This document shows positions 43,858-53,560 of a stretch of DNA of 64,000 nucleotides, one piece after another. Source of the DNA: Polynucleobacter sp. MWH-UH23A (GTDB taxonomy: Bacteria > Pseudomonadota > Gammaproteobacteria > Burkholderiales > Burkholderiaceae). The DNA lies in NCBI RefSeq assembly GCF_040409805.1, contig NZ_CP099572.1, positions 1,240,001 through 1,304,000 of the forward strand, in the 5' to 3' direction. Numbering within the stretch: position 1 is the first letter of the stretch; every line of letters begins with the position of its first letter. Below the pieces are notes generated by a model. It did no database searches, was not told where the DNA came from, and saw nothing but the letters and a program-made list of their open reading frames with translations. Both the position numbers and the translations under genes were made by a program.

Positions 43858-44643
43858 TTATTCGGTACGGGTTTTGATCGAATCAATAATCTTATGAAAC
43901 GCATCTGGCTGAACAGCGCTTTGCCCCTTGAAAGGCTGATCTGTAATAACCAACAAGGAAATCAAAGCCCCCAATGTCACAGGTAAGATCTTTAAGCCAA
44001 AGAAAAAGGATTCTGATGGTAAAAATAAAGTGTTAATGCCTAACAATGAAAATATACAGATCAAAATCACAATCCAAAATAAACCAGGCAAGCGAATGCT
44101 AGATCGTTCTATGCGGGCCTCCCTGCTTTCTGCCACCTCTTCTGACTTTTTAATGATGTCGGTATACATCGCAATTTGACGATTACTCACAGGCTCAAGT
44201 GACATAATTTTGCGAGAAATGCCACGCCAAAGCATGTGCGTCTTACTACTACCTTGGCCCTTTTCTAAATTTGGCCACTCATCAACTACGATTGAGTTCA
44301 TGTATTCAAACAGCTCTTTACGAATTACCGCCACTGCCGGATCTCCATAGCGGGTTAACAAGCGATCTAAATTATTAATCCGACCAGCTTCTTGAGACAC
44401 CAAGGATTGCACTTCACGCAAATTCATTTGCGCTTGATTTAAGAGAAAACCAATTAGCAGCCCACTTAAAGTGATAATGGATCCAAACAGGCTCAACCCT
44501 AAACGTGTACTATCTTGCGACGGTGCTAATGCGGGAATCGATTGCAGGAGCCTAGGAGCAACATCCAACAAAACCACAAAGAAACAGACCAGCAAAATCA
44601 GAATCTGGGCATTGCTACGTTTATAAATCCAATTAAAGAGCAT
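43858..44643 (-). CDS. DUF4239 (bestrophin-like) membrane protein
   Basis: A 261-residue inner-membrane protein with two hydrophobic helices near the N-terminus (about 14-34 and 46-66, LGLSLFGSIITLSGLLIGFLLNQ) and two near the C-terminus (about 188-208 and 214-235). They are separated by a 110-residue cytoplasmic helical region containing VQSLVSQEAGRINNLDRLL and SREARIERSS. This layout is that of DUF4239, distantly bestrophin-like. Bestrophins are anion channels, but no activity is established for this branch. It sits between the dienelactone hydrolase gene (27 bases upstream) and the hypothetical gene. Confidence 0.75.
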   Translation of the reverse strand: MLFNWIYKRSNAQILILLVCFFVVLLDVAPRLLQSIPALAPSQDSTRLGLSLFGSIITLSGLLIGFLLNQAQMNLREVQSLVSQEAGRINNLDRLLTRYGDPAVAVIRKELFEYMNSIVVDEWPNLEKGQGSSKTHMLWRGISRKIMSLEPVSNRQIAMYTDIIKKSEEVAESREARIERSSIRLPGLFWIVILICIFSLLGINTLFLPSESFFFGLKILPVTLGALISLLVITDQPFKGQSAVQPDAFHKIIDSIKTRTE

Positions 44644-44670
44644 TAGTAATCCAGTATGAATTAATTCAGG

Positions 44671-45357
44671 TCAACGATTAAGGTTGCTTTTTAGAAAAGC
44701 AAGCGTTCTATCCCATGCTAATTTGGCGGCTTCTGCGTTGTACTGCAATGGTGGCAAACCTCGAGAATCTGATTTTGGGTTGGCAAAGGCATGTTTGGCA
44801 TCGTAACGATAAAACTCATGTGCAACACCCGCATCATTGAGCTTTGCATCCAGTTGATCAACTCCAGATATCGCAAAGAAATCATCATGCGTAGCCCAGT
44901 GTGCCATCATGGGTTTAGTAATTGCCTTTGCATCTACATACTCTAGTGGAGGGTAGCCATACCAAACAACTGTTCCATCAAGCTCGGGCACATTACATGC
45001 AGACAATACAGTGAGTGCTCCACCCATACAAAATCCGGTCACTGCAACTTTAGAGCTGCCAGTAGCCTTAAGATACTGCACTGCTCCGCGAATATCCTGT
45101 CCTGCAGCATCGCCAAAATTAAGATCGCCCATCAAGTGCTCGGCTTCTTTGGCTTCTAATGCGAGCTTACCACGATACAGATCCGGAACAAGTGCGCGAT
45201 AGCCTGCATTTGCCAAACGATCTGCTACAGACTTCACCTCATCATCCAGACCCCACCACTCTTGAATCACAACAACTCCAGGAGTGCCATGTGGCTGAGT
45301 AGGCTCCACCAAATAACCTTGAACGGAATTACCATCAGGCCTTTTGTACTCAATCAT
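44671..45357 (-). CDS. Dienelactone hydrolase family protein
   Basis: A 228-residue alpha/beta hydrolase with the Cys nucleophile in TGFCMGGALTV (about residue 116), Asp in THDDFFAISG and His in DAKHAFANP, the Cys-Asp-His triad of the family. N-terminal GVVVIQEWWGLDDEVKSVADRLANAGY is also typical. True dienelactone hydrolases act in chlorocatechol degradation, but most chromosomal members are general esterases. The gene lies 9 bases downstream of the MFS transporter gene, so the two may act together. Confidence 0.9.
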   Translation of the reverse strand: MIEYKRPDGNSVQGYLVEPTQPHGTPGVVVIQEWWGLDDEVKSVADRLANAGYRALVPDLYRGKLALEAKEAEHLMGDLNFGDAAGQDIRGAVQYLKATGSSKVAVTGFCMGGALTVLSACNVPELDGTVVWYGYPPLEYVDAKAITKPMMAHWATHDDFFAISGVDQLDAKLNDAGVAHEFYRYDAKHAFANPKSDSRGLPPLQYNAEAAKLAWDRTLAFLKSNLNR

Positions 45358-45366
45358 TTTGTCTCC

Positions 45367-46599
45367 TTATGCTTTTTTTGAATCAGAATGTATATATCCT
45401 ACCAGCCAATAAGTTAATAAACCGCAGACTGCGGCACCATAGCCTACTAGGTTGTAATGCTCCATCTTGCCATCAGGGGTGATTGTCACCACCAAACCCG
45501 CTAGAACAGATGCAAGACCCGAGGCAAGCATCTGGGTAGAACCCACTAAGCTCATAAAAGTTCCACGAATTTTGGGTTCCACCAATTGACTAACGATGGC
45601 CATTGCAGGAATCATACGTCCAGATATCAAGATGAAAAATGAGGTGGAATTAATTAAAACGATCCATAAGGGTACAGGAACTAAATTAGTGGTGACAATT
45701 AATGGAATCAGACTAATGATGGCCAACACTCTAAACACCTTAACCTTGCCATATTTATCAGCCATATGACCGATCAATCTTGAGCTCATTAAGGTAGCGA
45801 TTCCACCACATAAATAAATTAAAGAAATATAGGAATTAGCAACGCCCACATTTGAGGTGAGGTACAAAGCGATATAGGGAATCACCGAGAAACCAGTAAT
45901 CATGATCAAGCCCATAAATAGAAATGCACGTGCATGGTGATGAGCAATGGCAATCTCATAGATTTGCCTAAAACGATTCCCCTCGTTGATATGACTGAGG
46001 TGGCCAGCAATCTTGGGAATATTGCGATAGGCAATAAACAAAATCGCAATAGAAATAATGCCAATGAATAGGAATGGCGCACGCCAGCCTAAAAAGGAGA
46101 TATGGTTTGCCAGAAATAAACTCAAAGGTACTCCAGCAACGGTTGATACCGAGAAGGCGGCCATTACCGTTCCAAGTGCTTTACCTCTTCTCTCAAACGG
46201 AATAGAGTCAGCAACAATTGTTTGCACAAAAGAACCTAATATCCCTCCAAATGCGCCAGCACAAGCACGCGCAATAAATAACATGTGATAGTTTGGCGCA
46301 AACGCACAAGCGACTGTTGCCACAATAAAGCAGACATATAAGCGTAGTAGTAGCTGCCTTCTCTCAAAGCGATCAATGTAATAGGTGGCAAATACTCCCG
46401 CTATCGCAGCTGCGAATGTATACGAAGAGAGCAATAGACCAAACTCGTGAGTGTTAATCGATAGCGCCGTAATGAACTGAGGCCCTAAGGGCATCATGAT
46501 CATGAAGTCCAAGATATGAGTGAACTGAATTCCGGCGAGTGCAAAGAGAAAAAAACGCTCACGCTTTGGGGATTCAAATAAAGGGGGCGGCTGTTTCAA
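45367..46599 (-). CDS. Major facilitator superfamily transporter
   Basis: A 410-residue inner-membrane transporter with twelve predicted helices. The N-half begins FFLFALAGIQFTHILDFMIMMPLGPQ, and a loop with GRKA-like charge (FERRGKALG) separates helices 4 and 5. The MFS motif A repeat in the C-half reads GHMADKYGKVKVFR. The opening resembles the AraJ/arabinose-efflux group. The substrate is unknown. It starts 27 bases from the divergent channel-like gene, and the dienelactone hydrolase gene follows at 9 bases. Confidence 0.88.
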   Translation of the reverse strand: MKQPPPLFESPKRERFFLFALAGIQFTHILDFMIMMPLGPQFITALSINTHEFGLLLSSYTFAAAIAGVFATYYIDRFERRQLLLRLYVCFIVATVACAFAPNYHMLFIARACAGAFGGILGSFVQTIVADSIPFERRGKALGTVMAAFSVSTVAGVPLSLFLANHISFLGWRAPFLFIGIISIAILFIAYRNIPKIAGHLSHINEGNRFRQIYEIAIAHHHARAFLFMGLIMITGFSVIPYIALYLTSNVGVANSYISLIYLCGGIATLMSSRLIGHMADKYGKVKVFRVLAIISLIPLIVTTNLVPVPLWIVLINSTSFFILISGRMIPAMAIVSQLVEPKIRGTFMSLVGSTQMLASGLASVLAGLVVTITPDGKMEHYNLVGYGAAVCGLLTYWLVGYIHSDSKKA

Positions 46600-46625
46600 G
46601 GTTTGCTTTACAGGAATTGGTCAAT

Positions 46626-47183
46626 ATGCCATTATCCCCCTTGATACCAATACTTGCAGGGTCGCCTATGTCACTCCTCTCTCCACCGATTGTCGACTCG
46701 ACAATCATGGGGCTCCCTTTAATCCCCCTGTTCAGAGATACTTTATTTGGTGTTCTGGGTATGACGATTGTCTTGGTGTTTCACGGCAGCGGCATCAACC
46801 ACCTCATAATGCGCTTTGAAAAGAAAACGGATATCAACCTCGAGCATGGTCAATATAACCGCGTATTCGCCCATTTTTACGCCACGTTTTTATTTATCGC
46901 AATAGTACATATTTTGGAAATTGTATTGTGGTGTTTTTATCTATTAATACTGAATCTTGTAGATGACCCAATACAGGCCTTACTGTTCGCAGGAAGTTGC
47001 TACACCACAGTGGGCTTTATATCGGACATACTGCCACCAGGCTGGAAAGCATTGGCTTTCTTTATCGCTTTTACTGGCCTATTTTCTTTGGCTTGGACCA
47101 CTTCAGTCATGATTGGTATGACCAATACGTATAAATCAGCCTGGAATCTTAAATACGGCCGCACCACATTTAGCGACTCTTAA
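46626..47183 (+). CDS. Potassium-channel-like two-helix pore protein
   Basis: A 185-residue membrane protein with three hydrophobic stretches: TLFGVLGMTIVLVFHGSGI, FLFIAIVHILEIVLWCFYLLIL and FFIAFTGLFSLAWTTSVMIG. Between the second and third is a pore-loop-like segment AGSCYTTVGFISDILPPG. TTVGF resembles the TTVGYGD filter of Ion_trans_2 channels, but the following GD is replaced by IS-D. The start is uncertain: the ATG at 46626 has AGGA about 10 bases upstream, and the ATG at 46668 also has AGGG at good distance. Its promoter region overlaps the start of the MFS gene on the other strand. Its 3' end overlaps the next convergent gene by 14 bases. Confidence 0.65.
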   Translation: MPLSPLIPILAGSPMSLLSPPIVDSTIMGLPLIPLFRDTLFGVLGMTIVLVFHGSGINHLIMRFEKKTDINLEHGQYNRVFAHFYATFLFIAIVHILEIVLWCFYLLILNLVDDPIQALLFAGSCYTTVGFISDILPPGWKALAFFIAFTGLFSLAWTTSVMIGMTNTYKSAWNLKYGRTTFSDS

Positions 47184-47673
47184 TGTAGTAACCATACACA
47201 CAGCGCTTACCCCCTCTGGATGGATCGTGCGTGTCATAGATCACACCATCTATCACGGCAGTCAGATGCTTTGATACTTTGACGATCAATGTGCCAGCAG
47301 GCAACTCATTAGGCCTTAGGTGCACTTGGCAGCCCGCCCCTACTTTCATGGTTGGCACCCACTCAAAGCCCAGGCTAAGTATGTAATCATGGAAAACATC
47401 CCGATGATTGCCATTGCGCGGAGAAGACCCTTTGCGGGCAAGATATCTTGATACCTTGTTATCCCGCTCAAGCGCATAGCTCGCATTTGCTTGACGCAAG
47501 TCTTCATAGACTTGCAGATAGGGAAGTTTGGCTGCAATTGCGATTGACCTGACTACGCAGTCACCTACCCCACCTTTAAAACCAGCCGCTTCTCTCCCAC
47601 CATCATGCAGTATCAATGGATAGACTGGATATGAACGCTGAAATCGCGTGAATGGATTGAGAAAGCTAAACAT
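47170..47673 (-). CDS. Papain-like cysteine-peptidase-fold hypothetical protein
   Basis: A 167-residue soluble protein. GDCVVRSIAIA (Cys39), VSKHLTAVIDG (His136) and a downstream acidic residue in VIYDTHDPSRGG give a Cys-His-Asp order like papain-fold enzymes. The same arrangement occurs in uncharacterised proteins scattered in phages, plasmids and proteobacterial genomes, as I remember them, so mobile origin is possible. No substrate is known and no signal peptide is present. It lies after glcB on the same strand, separated by the glcB terminator, and overlaps the convergent channel-like gene by 14 bases. Confidence 0.7.
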   Translation of the reverse strand: MFSFLNPFTRFQRSYPVYPLILHDGGREAAGFKGGVGDCVVRSIAIAAKLPYLQVYEDLRQANASYALERDNKVSRYLARKGSSPRNGNHRDVFHDYILSLGFEWVPTMKVGAGCQVHLRPNELPAGTLIVKVSKHLTAVIDGVIYDTHDPSRGGKRCVYGYYIKSR

Positions 47674-47691
47674 TTTCTAACAGCTCTGCAC

Positions 47692-47727
47692 AATAAAAAA
47701 TGGATTTGCCTCTCGACAAATCCATTT
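47692..47727 (-). terminator. Terminator of glcB
   Basis: Read on the minus strand, AAATGGATTTG pairs perfectly with CAAATCCATTT around an 8-base loop, followed by a T-run (TTTTTTATT). It lies 20 bases past the glcB stop. Confidence 0.85.
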
Positions 47728-47747
47728 CATTTACAAACGAATCGAGA

Positions 47748-49964
47748 TTACTTCGCTTGTGCTTTTTTTACTTCCAAGCGCCAAGCGTGCAAGAGCGGCT
47801 CTGTGTAACCATTTGGCTGCTCAAGACCTTTAAAAATCAGATCGCTAGCTGCCTTATAAGCATAAGAATCTTTGTAATTAGGCATCATAGGCTTGTATAG
47901 CGGATCACCTGCGTTTTGACCGTCAACTACCTTAGCCATACGCTGCAATGTTTCATTCACTTGGTCCTCAGTGACAATGCCATGCAATAACCAGTTAGCG
48001 ATATGCTGACTGGAGATACGCAATGTTGCACGGTCTTCCATCAAGCCAACGTTATGAATATCTGGAACCTTAGAGCAACCAACGCCTTGGTCAATCCAGC
48101 GAACCACATAACCCAAAATACCTTGGCAGTTGTTATCCAACTCTTGCTGAATCTCTTCCTTAGACCAATTGGCTTGCTCTGCCACTGGAATGGTTAACAA
48201 GTCATTCAACAAGGCCTCTGCTTCAGCAGCTGTATCGAGCTTTTCCATTTCTTTTTGGAGCTCAGCCACGTTTACTTGGTGGTAGTGGAGTGCATGCAAA
48301 GTTGCCGCTGTTGGTGATGGAACCCAAGCAGTATTGGCACCTGCTTTTGGATGAACAATTTTCTGCTCAACCATTGCTTTCATCATGTCTGGCATTGCCC
48401 ACATACCCTTACCGATTTGAGCGCGACCACGTAAACCACAATCCAAGCCAGCGAATACATTACGACGCTCGTAGGCAGACAACCATTTGCTGGTTTTCAT
48501 ATCGCCTTTACGGATCATAGGGCCAGCGTACATAGAGGTATGCATCTCATCGCCAGTACGATCCAAAAAGCCAGTATTAATAAAGGCTACTCGCGCACCA
48601 GCTGCTGCAATAGCTGCTTTGATATTCGCACTCATGCGACGCTCTTCGTCCATGATGCCTAGTTTTACGGTATCTGCTGGCAAGCCCAACAACTTCTCTA
48701 CGCGACCAAAGAGTTCAGCAGCAAAAGCCACTTCTTCGGGGCTATGCATTTTTGGCTTAACAATGTAAACAGAACCTTTACGGGTATTGCCGATGGCTTG
48801 AGTCGCAGGACGATTAATGTCATAGAGCGCGATTAATACTGTTACTACCGCATCCAAAATACCTTCATAAATCTCTTTACCTTCACCAGTCAAAATCGCT
48901 GGGTTAGTCATCAAGTGACCAACGTTACGAAGGAACAGGAGTGAACGGCCATGCAAAGTCACAATACCATCATTGGCATTTACTGCACCAACACCAGCCT
49001 TGTACTGACGGTCTGGATTTAAGGCACGCGTAAAGGTTTTGCCACCTTTGCTAACTTCCTCAACCAAGGTACCCTTCAAAATACCAAGCCAATTTTCATA
49101 GGCGAGCACTTTATCGTCAGCATCTACTGCGGCAATAGAGTCCTCCAAGTCCAAAATCGTGGACAAAGCTGCTTCAAGCACAACATCATTAATGCCTGCA
49201 GGATCTCCTGCGCCAATGGTTTTGCTCTTGTCAATCTCGATATCAATGTGGACACCGTTATTGCGCAAGAGGACAGAGCTAGGAGCTGCGGCATCACCTT
49301 GATAGCCCACAAACTGCTTCTCATCTACAAGGCCAGTAGTAGAGCCATCCTTGAGCTTCACAGACAACTTATTGCCATCTACTGTATACGCTACTGAATC
49401 ACGATGTGAGCCTTTTGCCAAAGGCGCTGCTTGATCCAAGAAATTACGAGCATAAGCAACTACCTTTGCACCACGAATCGGGTTGTATGCTCCTGCTTTA
49501 GTGGCACCATCATCTTCAGAGATGACGTCTGTACCGTACAAGGCATCATACAAAGAACCCCAACGTGCATTAGCAGCATTCAAGGCATAACGTGCATTGA
49601 GTACAGGAACAACCAATTGAGGACCTGCTTGTAGCGCTAATTCATCATCTACGTTCTTGGTTGTGCCAGCAACTTTACCTGGAACCTCATCAAGGTAGCC
49701 AATCTCTTTTAAGAATTTGCGATAGGCAGGCATATCTTTGATCGGGCCACGATTGGCTTGATGCCATTTATCCAAATCCAACTGAATGCGGTCACGCTTA
49801 GCTAACAAAGCTTCATTTTTAGGGGTGAGGTCTTTAACGATCTCATCAAAACCTTTCCAAAAGTCAGCACTCTTAATGCCAGTTCCAGGAAGCACTTTGT
49901 CTTCGATAAAACGATATAAAGGAGTTGCCACTTGAAGGCTATTGCAGGTAGTACGCGCAGTCAT
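47748..49964 (-). CDS. glcB: Malate synthase G
   Basis: Condenses glyoxylate and acetyl-CoA to malate, closing the glyoxylate shunt or glycolate use. The 738-residue protein is the long monomeric G form, not the 530-residue A form. Signatures include [46 protein letters not shown], the catalytic-core segment NPILAILD-like [13 protein letters not shown], and [19 protein letters not shown] with the GDEMHT motif. It stands alone with its own terminator; no isocitrate lyase or glycolate oxidase gene is nearby. Confidence 0.97.
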   Translation of the reverse strand: MTARTTCNSLQVATPLYRFIEDKVLPGTGIKSADFWKGFDEIVKDLTPKNEALLAKRDRIQLDLDKWHQANRGPIKDMPAYRKFLKEIGYLDEVPGKVAGTTKNVDDELALQAGPQLVVPVLNARYALNAANARWGSLYDALYGTDVISEDDGATKAGAYNPIRGAKVVAYARNFLDQAAPLAKGSHRDSVAYTVDGNKLSVKLKDGSTTGLVDEKQFVGYQGDAAAPSSVLLRNNGVHIDIEIDKSKTIGAGDPAGINDVVLEAALSTILDLEDSIAAVDADDKVLAYENWLGILKGTLVEEVSKGGKTFTRALNPDRQYKAGVGAVNANDGIVTLHGRSLLFLRNVGHLMTNPAILTGEGKEIYEGILDAVVTVLIALYDINRPATQAIGNTRKGSVYIVKPKMHSPEEVAFAAELFGRVEKLLGLPADTVKLGIMDEERRMSANIKAAIAAAGARVAFINTGFLDRTGDEMHTSMYAGPMIRKGDMKTSKWLSAYERRNVFAGLDCGLRGRAQIGKGMWAMPDMMKAMVEQKIVHPKAGANTAWVPSPTAATLHALHYHQVNVAELQKEMEKLDTAAEAEALLNDLLTIPVAEQANWSKEEIQQELDNNCQGILGYVVRWIDQGVGCSKVPDIHNVGLMEDRATLRISSQHIANWLLHGIVTEDQVNETLQRMAKVVDGQNAGDPLYKPMMPNYKDSYAYKAASDLIFKGLEQPNGYTEPLLHAWRLEVKKAQAK

Positions 49965-50023
49965 GTTTAAACCTTAGTTGGTATGCCAAAAGTTAAATAA
50001 TTAAAAAGAAAAATGCTCAAATA

Positions 50024-51407
<1,384 letters not shown>

Positions 51408-51470
51408 TTACAAAATAGGTTAAAAGTAAAAATTCTGTTGAGTTGATCGCTTTTTCTTTGCTTCGCGTTT

Positions 51471-51510
51471 GTTTCTGCTTTTTTCTGCTTTTTTCTGCTT
51501 TTTTCTGCTT
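51471..51510. repeat. 10-base tandem repeat, four copies
   Basis: TTTTCTGCTT is repeated four times in a row (the first copy begins with G), running straight into the hisZ stop codon at 51510. Read with hisZ the unit is AAGCAGAAAA. It is a simple repeat in the hisZ-purA gap; a slippage origin is likely. Confidence 0.9.
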
Positions 51511-52670
51511 TATTTCTTCTTTACTTCCCAAGAGCTAGCCTGCTTTACCAACTCTCGATCGCATTCATATTCAGCTGCCTCAACAGATTCATCGGCGAGC
51601 ACCTGAATAACAACCTCACCACGATTACGCAGATCAGTAATTGCCTTTTCTAAAGCGGCATCTTGGACCCATGGCGCCAAAATAGCTGTCTTGCGAACAG
51701 TGAGTGGCGACAAGCTAGCCAAGGTCAGCAAGTCCAATGAGAAACCAGTTGCAGGACGTGCACGGCCAAATGCTTGACCTACTTGATCATAGCGACCGCC
51801 CCTAGCAATCGGCTGTGGCAACCTATCAACATACGCTGCGAACATCACTCCACTGTGGTACTGATAGCCACGCAAATCAGCCAAGTCAATACTGAGTTCA
51901 AGATCGCTATTAGCCTTGCTGGTAGCAACGATGCGCTCTAAATCTGCTATGGCCTGATCTATAGCAGCGTGTTTTGGCAATACTTTCTTTGCCTTAGCCA
52001 ATACTTCTGCACACGGACCATTGAGTTCAGTTAATGCTAGCAATGCATCTGCCACCTTGGCTGGTAAGCATGTAGCCCATTGACGCAAACGAGGGCAATC
52101 TTTACTTTGCAACAAGTCATACAAAGATTCAACGGTGCCCTTATCGAGTTTTTGGTCGGCTAAGATGCCAGTCAAAATGCCTGCATGCGATAGATCTAAA
52201 TAGACCTTCTTCAATCCTGCAACATCTAGGGTTTTTAGAAGCAAAGTAATCGCTTCAAAGTCAGCCTCCCAGCTAGCGCAACCATAAATCTCTGCTCCTA
52301 ACTGCAACTGCTCACGTGAAGAGCTCCCGACCGGGGTGCGAGCATGCGCCACAGAGCCTGCGTAACAAAGACGAGTGACCCCTGCGCGATTTAATAAGTG
52401 TGCATCAATCCGCGCTACCTGTGGCGTGATATCAGCACGCAAGCCCAAGGTACGACCAGAAAGTTGATCTACCAACTTGAAGGTTTGCAGATTGAGATCG
52501 GAACCAGTGCCTGTCAATAATGAATCTAAGAACTCCAAAATGGGAGGCGCCACAAGTTCATAGCCATAGGATTGATAGAGATCCAAAATGGAGCGGCGCA
52601 ATGACTCTACTTTACGAGCCTGGGCTGGCAAAACATCTGCAATATCTTCAGGAAGTAACCAACGATTCAT
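51510..52670 (-). CDS. hisZ: ATP phosphoribosyltransferase regulatory subunit
   Basis: Catalytically inactive paralogue of histidyl-tRNA synthetase that allosterically activates the short HisG in histidine biosynthesis. The 386-residue protein keeps the class II synthetase fold: LPEDIADVLPAQARKVESLRRSILDLYQSYGYELV, LRADITPQVARIDA and ARGGRYDQVGQAFGRARPATGFSLDLL. It lacks the histidine-specific active-site and anticodon-binding domain, unlike the true HisS at 59959-61287. It follows hflC by 20 bases, so it may be co-transcribed with hflX-hflK-hflC. Confidence 0.95.
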   Translation of the reverse strand: MNRWLLPEDIADVLPAQARKVESLRRSILDLYQSYGYELVAPPILEFLDSLLTGTGSDLNLQTFKLVDQLSGRTLGLRADITPQVARIDAHLLNRAGVTRLCYAGSVAHARTPVGSSSREQLQLGAEIYGCASWEADFEAITLLLKTLDVAGLKKVYLDLSHAGILTGILADQKLDKGTVESLYDLLQSKDCPRLRQWATCLPAKVADALLALTELNGPCAEVLAKAKKVLPKHAAIDQAIADLERIVATSKANSDLELSIDLADLRGYQYHSGVMFAAYVDRLPQPIARGGRYDQVGQAFGRARPATGFSLDLLTLASLSPLTVRKTAILAPWVQDAALEKAITDLRNRGEVVIQVLADESVEAAEYECDRELVKQASSWEVKKK

Positions 52671-52690
52671 GACGTGATCTATTCTCTTTC

Positions 52691-53560
52691 TTATTTTTTA
52701 CGCAGATACTTCAGAAAATCGCTATTGGGTTCGACCACAATCACATCTTTCTTATCTTTGAAGGTATTGCGGTAAGACTGCAAGCTCTGGTAGAACTCAG
52801 CAAAGTTTGGATCCTTGGAAAAAGCTTCGTTGTAAATGGCAATTGCCTTAGCGTCGCCTGCTCCTTTGATTTTTTGGGCATCACGATAAGCTTCTGCCAA
52901 AATCGTATCGCGCTGGCGCTCGGCATTAGCGCGAATCTTATCGGACTCTGCCGCACCCATCGAGCGCAACTCATTCGCCACACGCTTACGTTCAGCCTCC
53001 ATACGTCGGTAAACAGAATCGCTGATTTCGGCCAATAAATCGACACGCTTTAAACGAACATCAACAATCTCTACGCCAATATCGGAGGCATCATCAGCCA
53101 CCTTCTTGCGAATTCCCTGCATCACTTGCTCGCGCTGATCTGAAATCAATTCACGTACTGTGCGTTTTGTAAATTCTTCATTTAATGCTGAGCGAACCAA
53201 CTGCGTTAAACGATCTTGAGCTAGGCGTTCATCACCCTTAAAGCTGATAAAGAATTTACGTGGGTCTACGATGCGCCATTTCACATAAGAATCCACCAGC
53301 AAGTTCTTCTTTTCAGCAGTAATGAAACGTTCTGCTTCTGGGTTATCGATTGTCAGGATGCGGCGATCAAAGAAACGCACGCTCTCAAATGGCGCAGGAA
53401 ACTTTACCTGGATACCTGGCTTCTCAATCACACGAACAATCTGACCAAATGAAAAGACCACAGCAAACTTACGTTGATCTACGATGAAAATGCTCGATGA
53501 GAGCACATAGATCAAAGCGACAAAGCCAATAATGCTGGCGATAAGACGATTCGCATTCAT
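52691..53560 (-). CDS. hflC: HflC, FtsH protease modulator
   Basis: Membrane-anchored SPFH protein that with HflK forms a large periplasm-facing cage around FtsH. The 289-residue protein has an N-terminal helix (about 5-25, LIASIIGFVALIYVLSSSIFIV), the SPFH/PHB domain and a long coiled coil (RKRVANELRSMGAAESDKIRANAERQRDTIL). VDQRKFAVVFSFGQIV and KRVDLLAEISDSVYRRM are characteristic. Its start overlaps the hflK stop by one base (TAATG), so translation is coupled. Confidence 0.96.
   Translation of the reverse strand: MNANRLIASIIGFVALIYVLSSSIFIVDQRKFAVVFSFGQIVRVIEKPGIQVKFPAPFESVRFFDRRILTIDNPEAERFITAEKKNLLVDSYVKWRIVDPRKFFISFKGDERLAQDRLTQLVRSALNEEFTKRTVRELISDQREQVMQGIRKKVADDASDIGVEIVDVRLKRVDLLAEISDSVYRRMEAERKRVANELRSMGAAESDKIRANAERQRDTILAEAYRDAQKIKGAGDAKAIAIYNEAFSKDPNFAEFYQSLQSYRNTFKDKKDVIVVEPNSDFLKYLRKK

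Noticed and set aside
51471..51510. Tandem repeats as a CRISPR array
   Set aside because: The units are 10 bases long with no spacers and there are no cas genes. The 12-base units at 62623-62662 fail for the same reason.
51510..52670. hisZ as a second histidyl-tRNA synthetase
   Set aside because: It lacks the histidine-specific active-site segment and the anticodon-binding domain, and a full hisS is present at 59959-61287.
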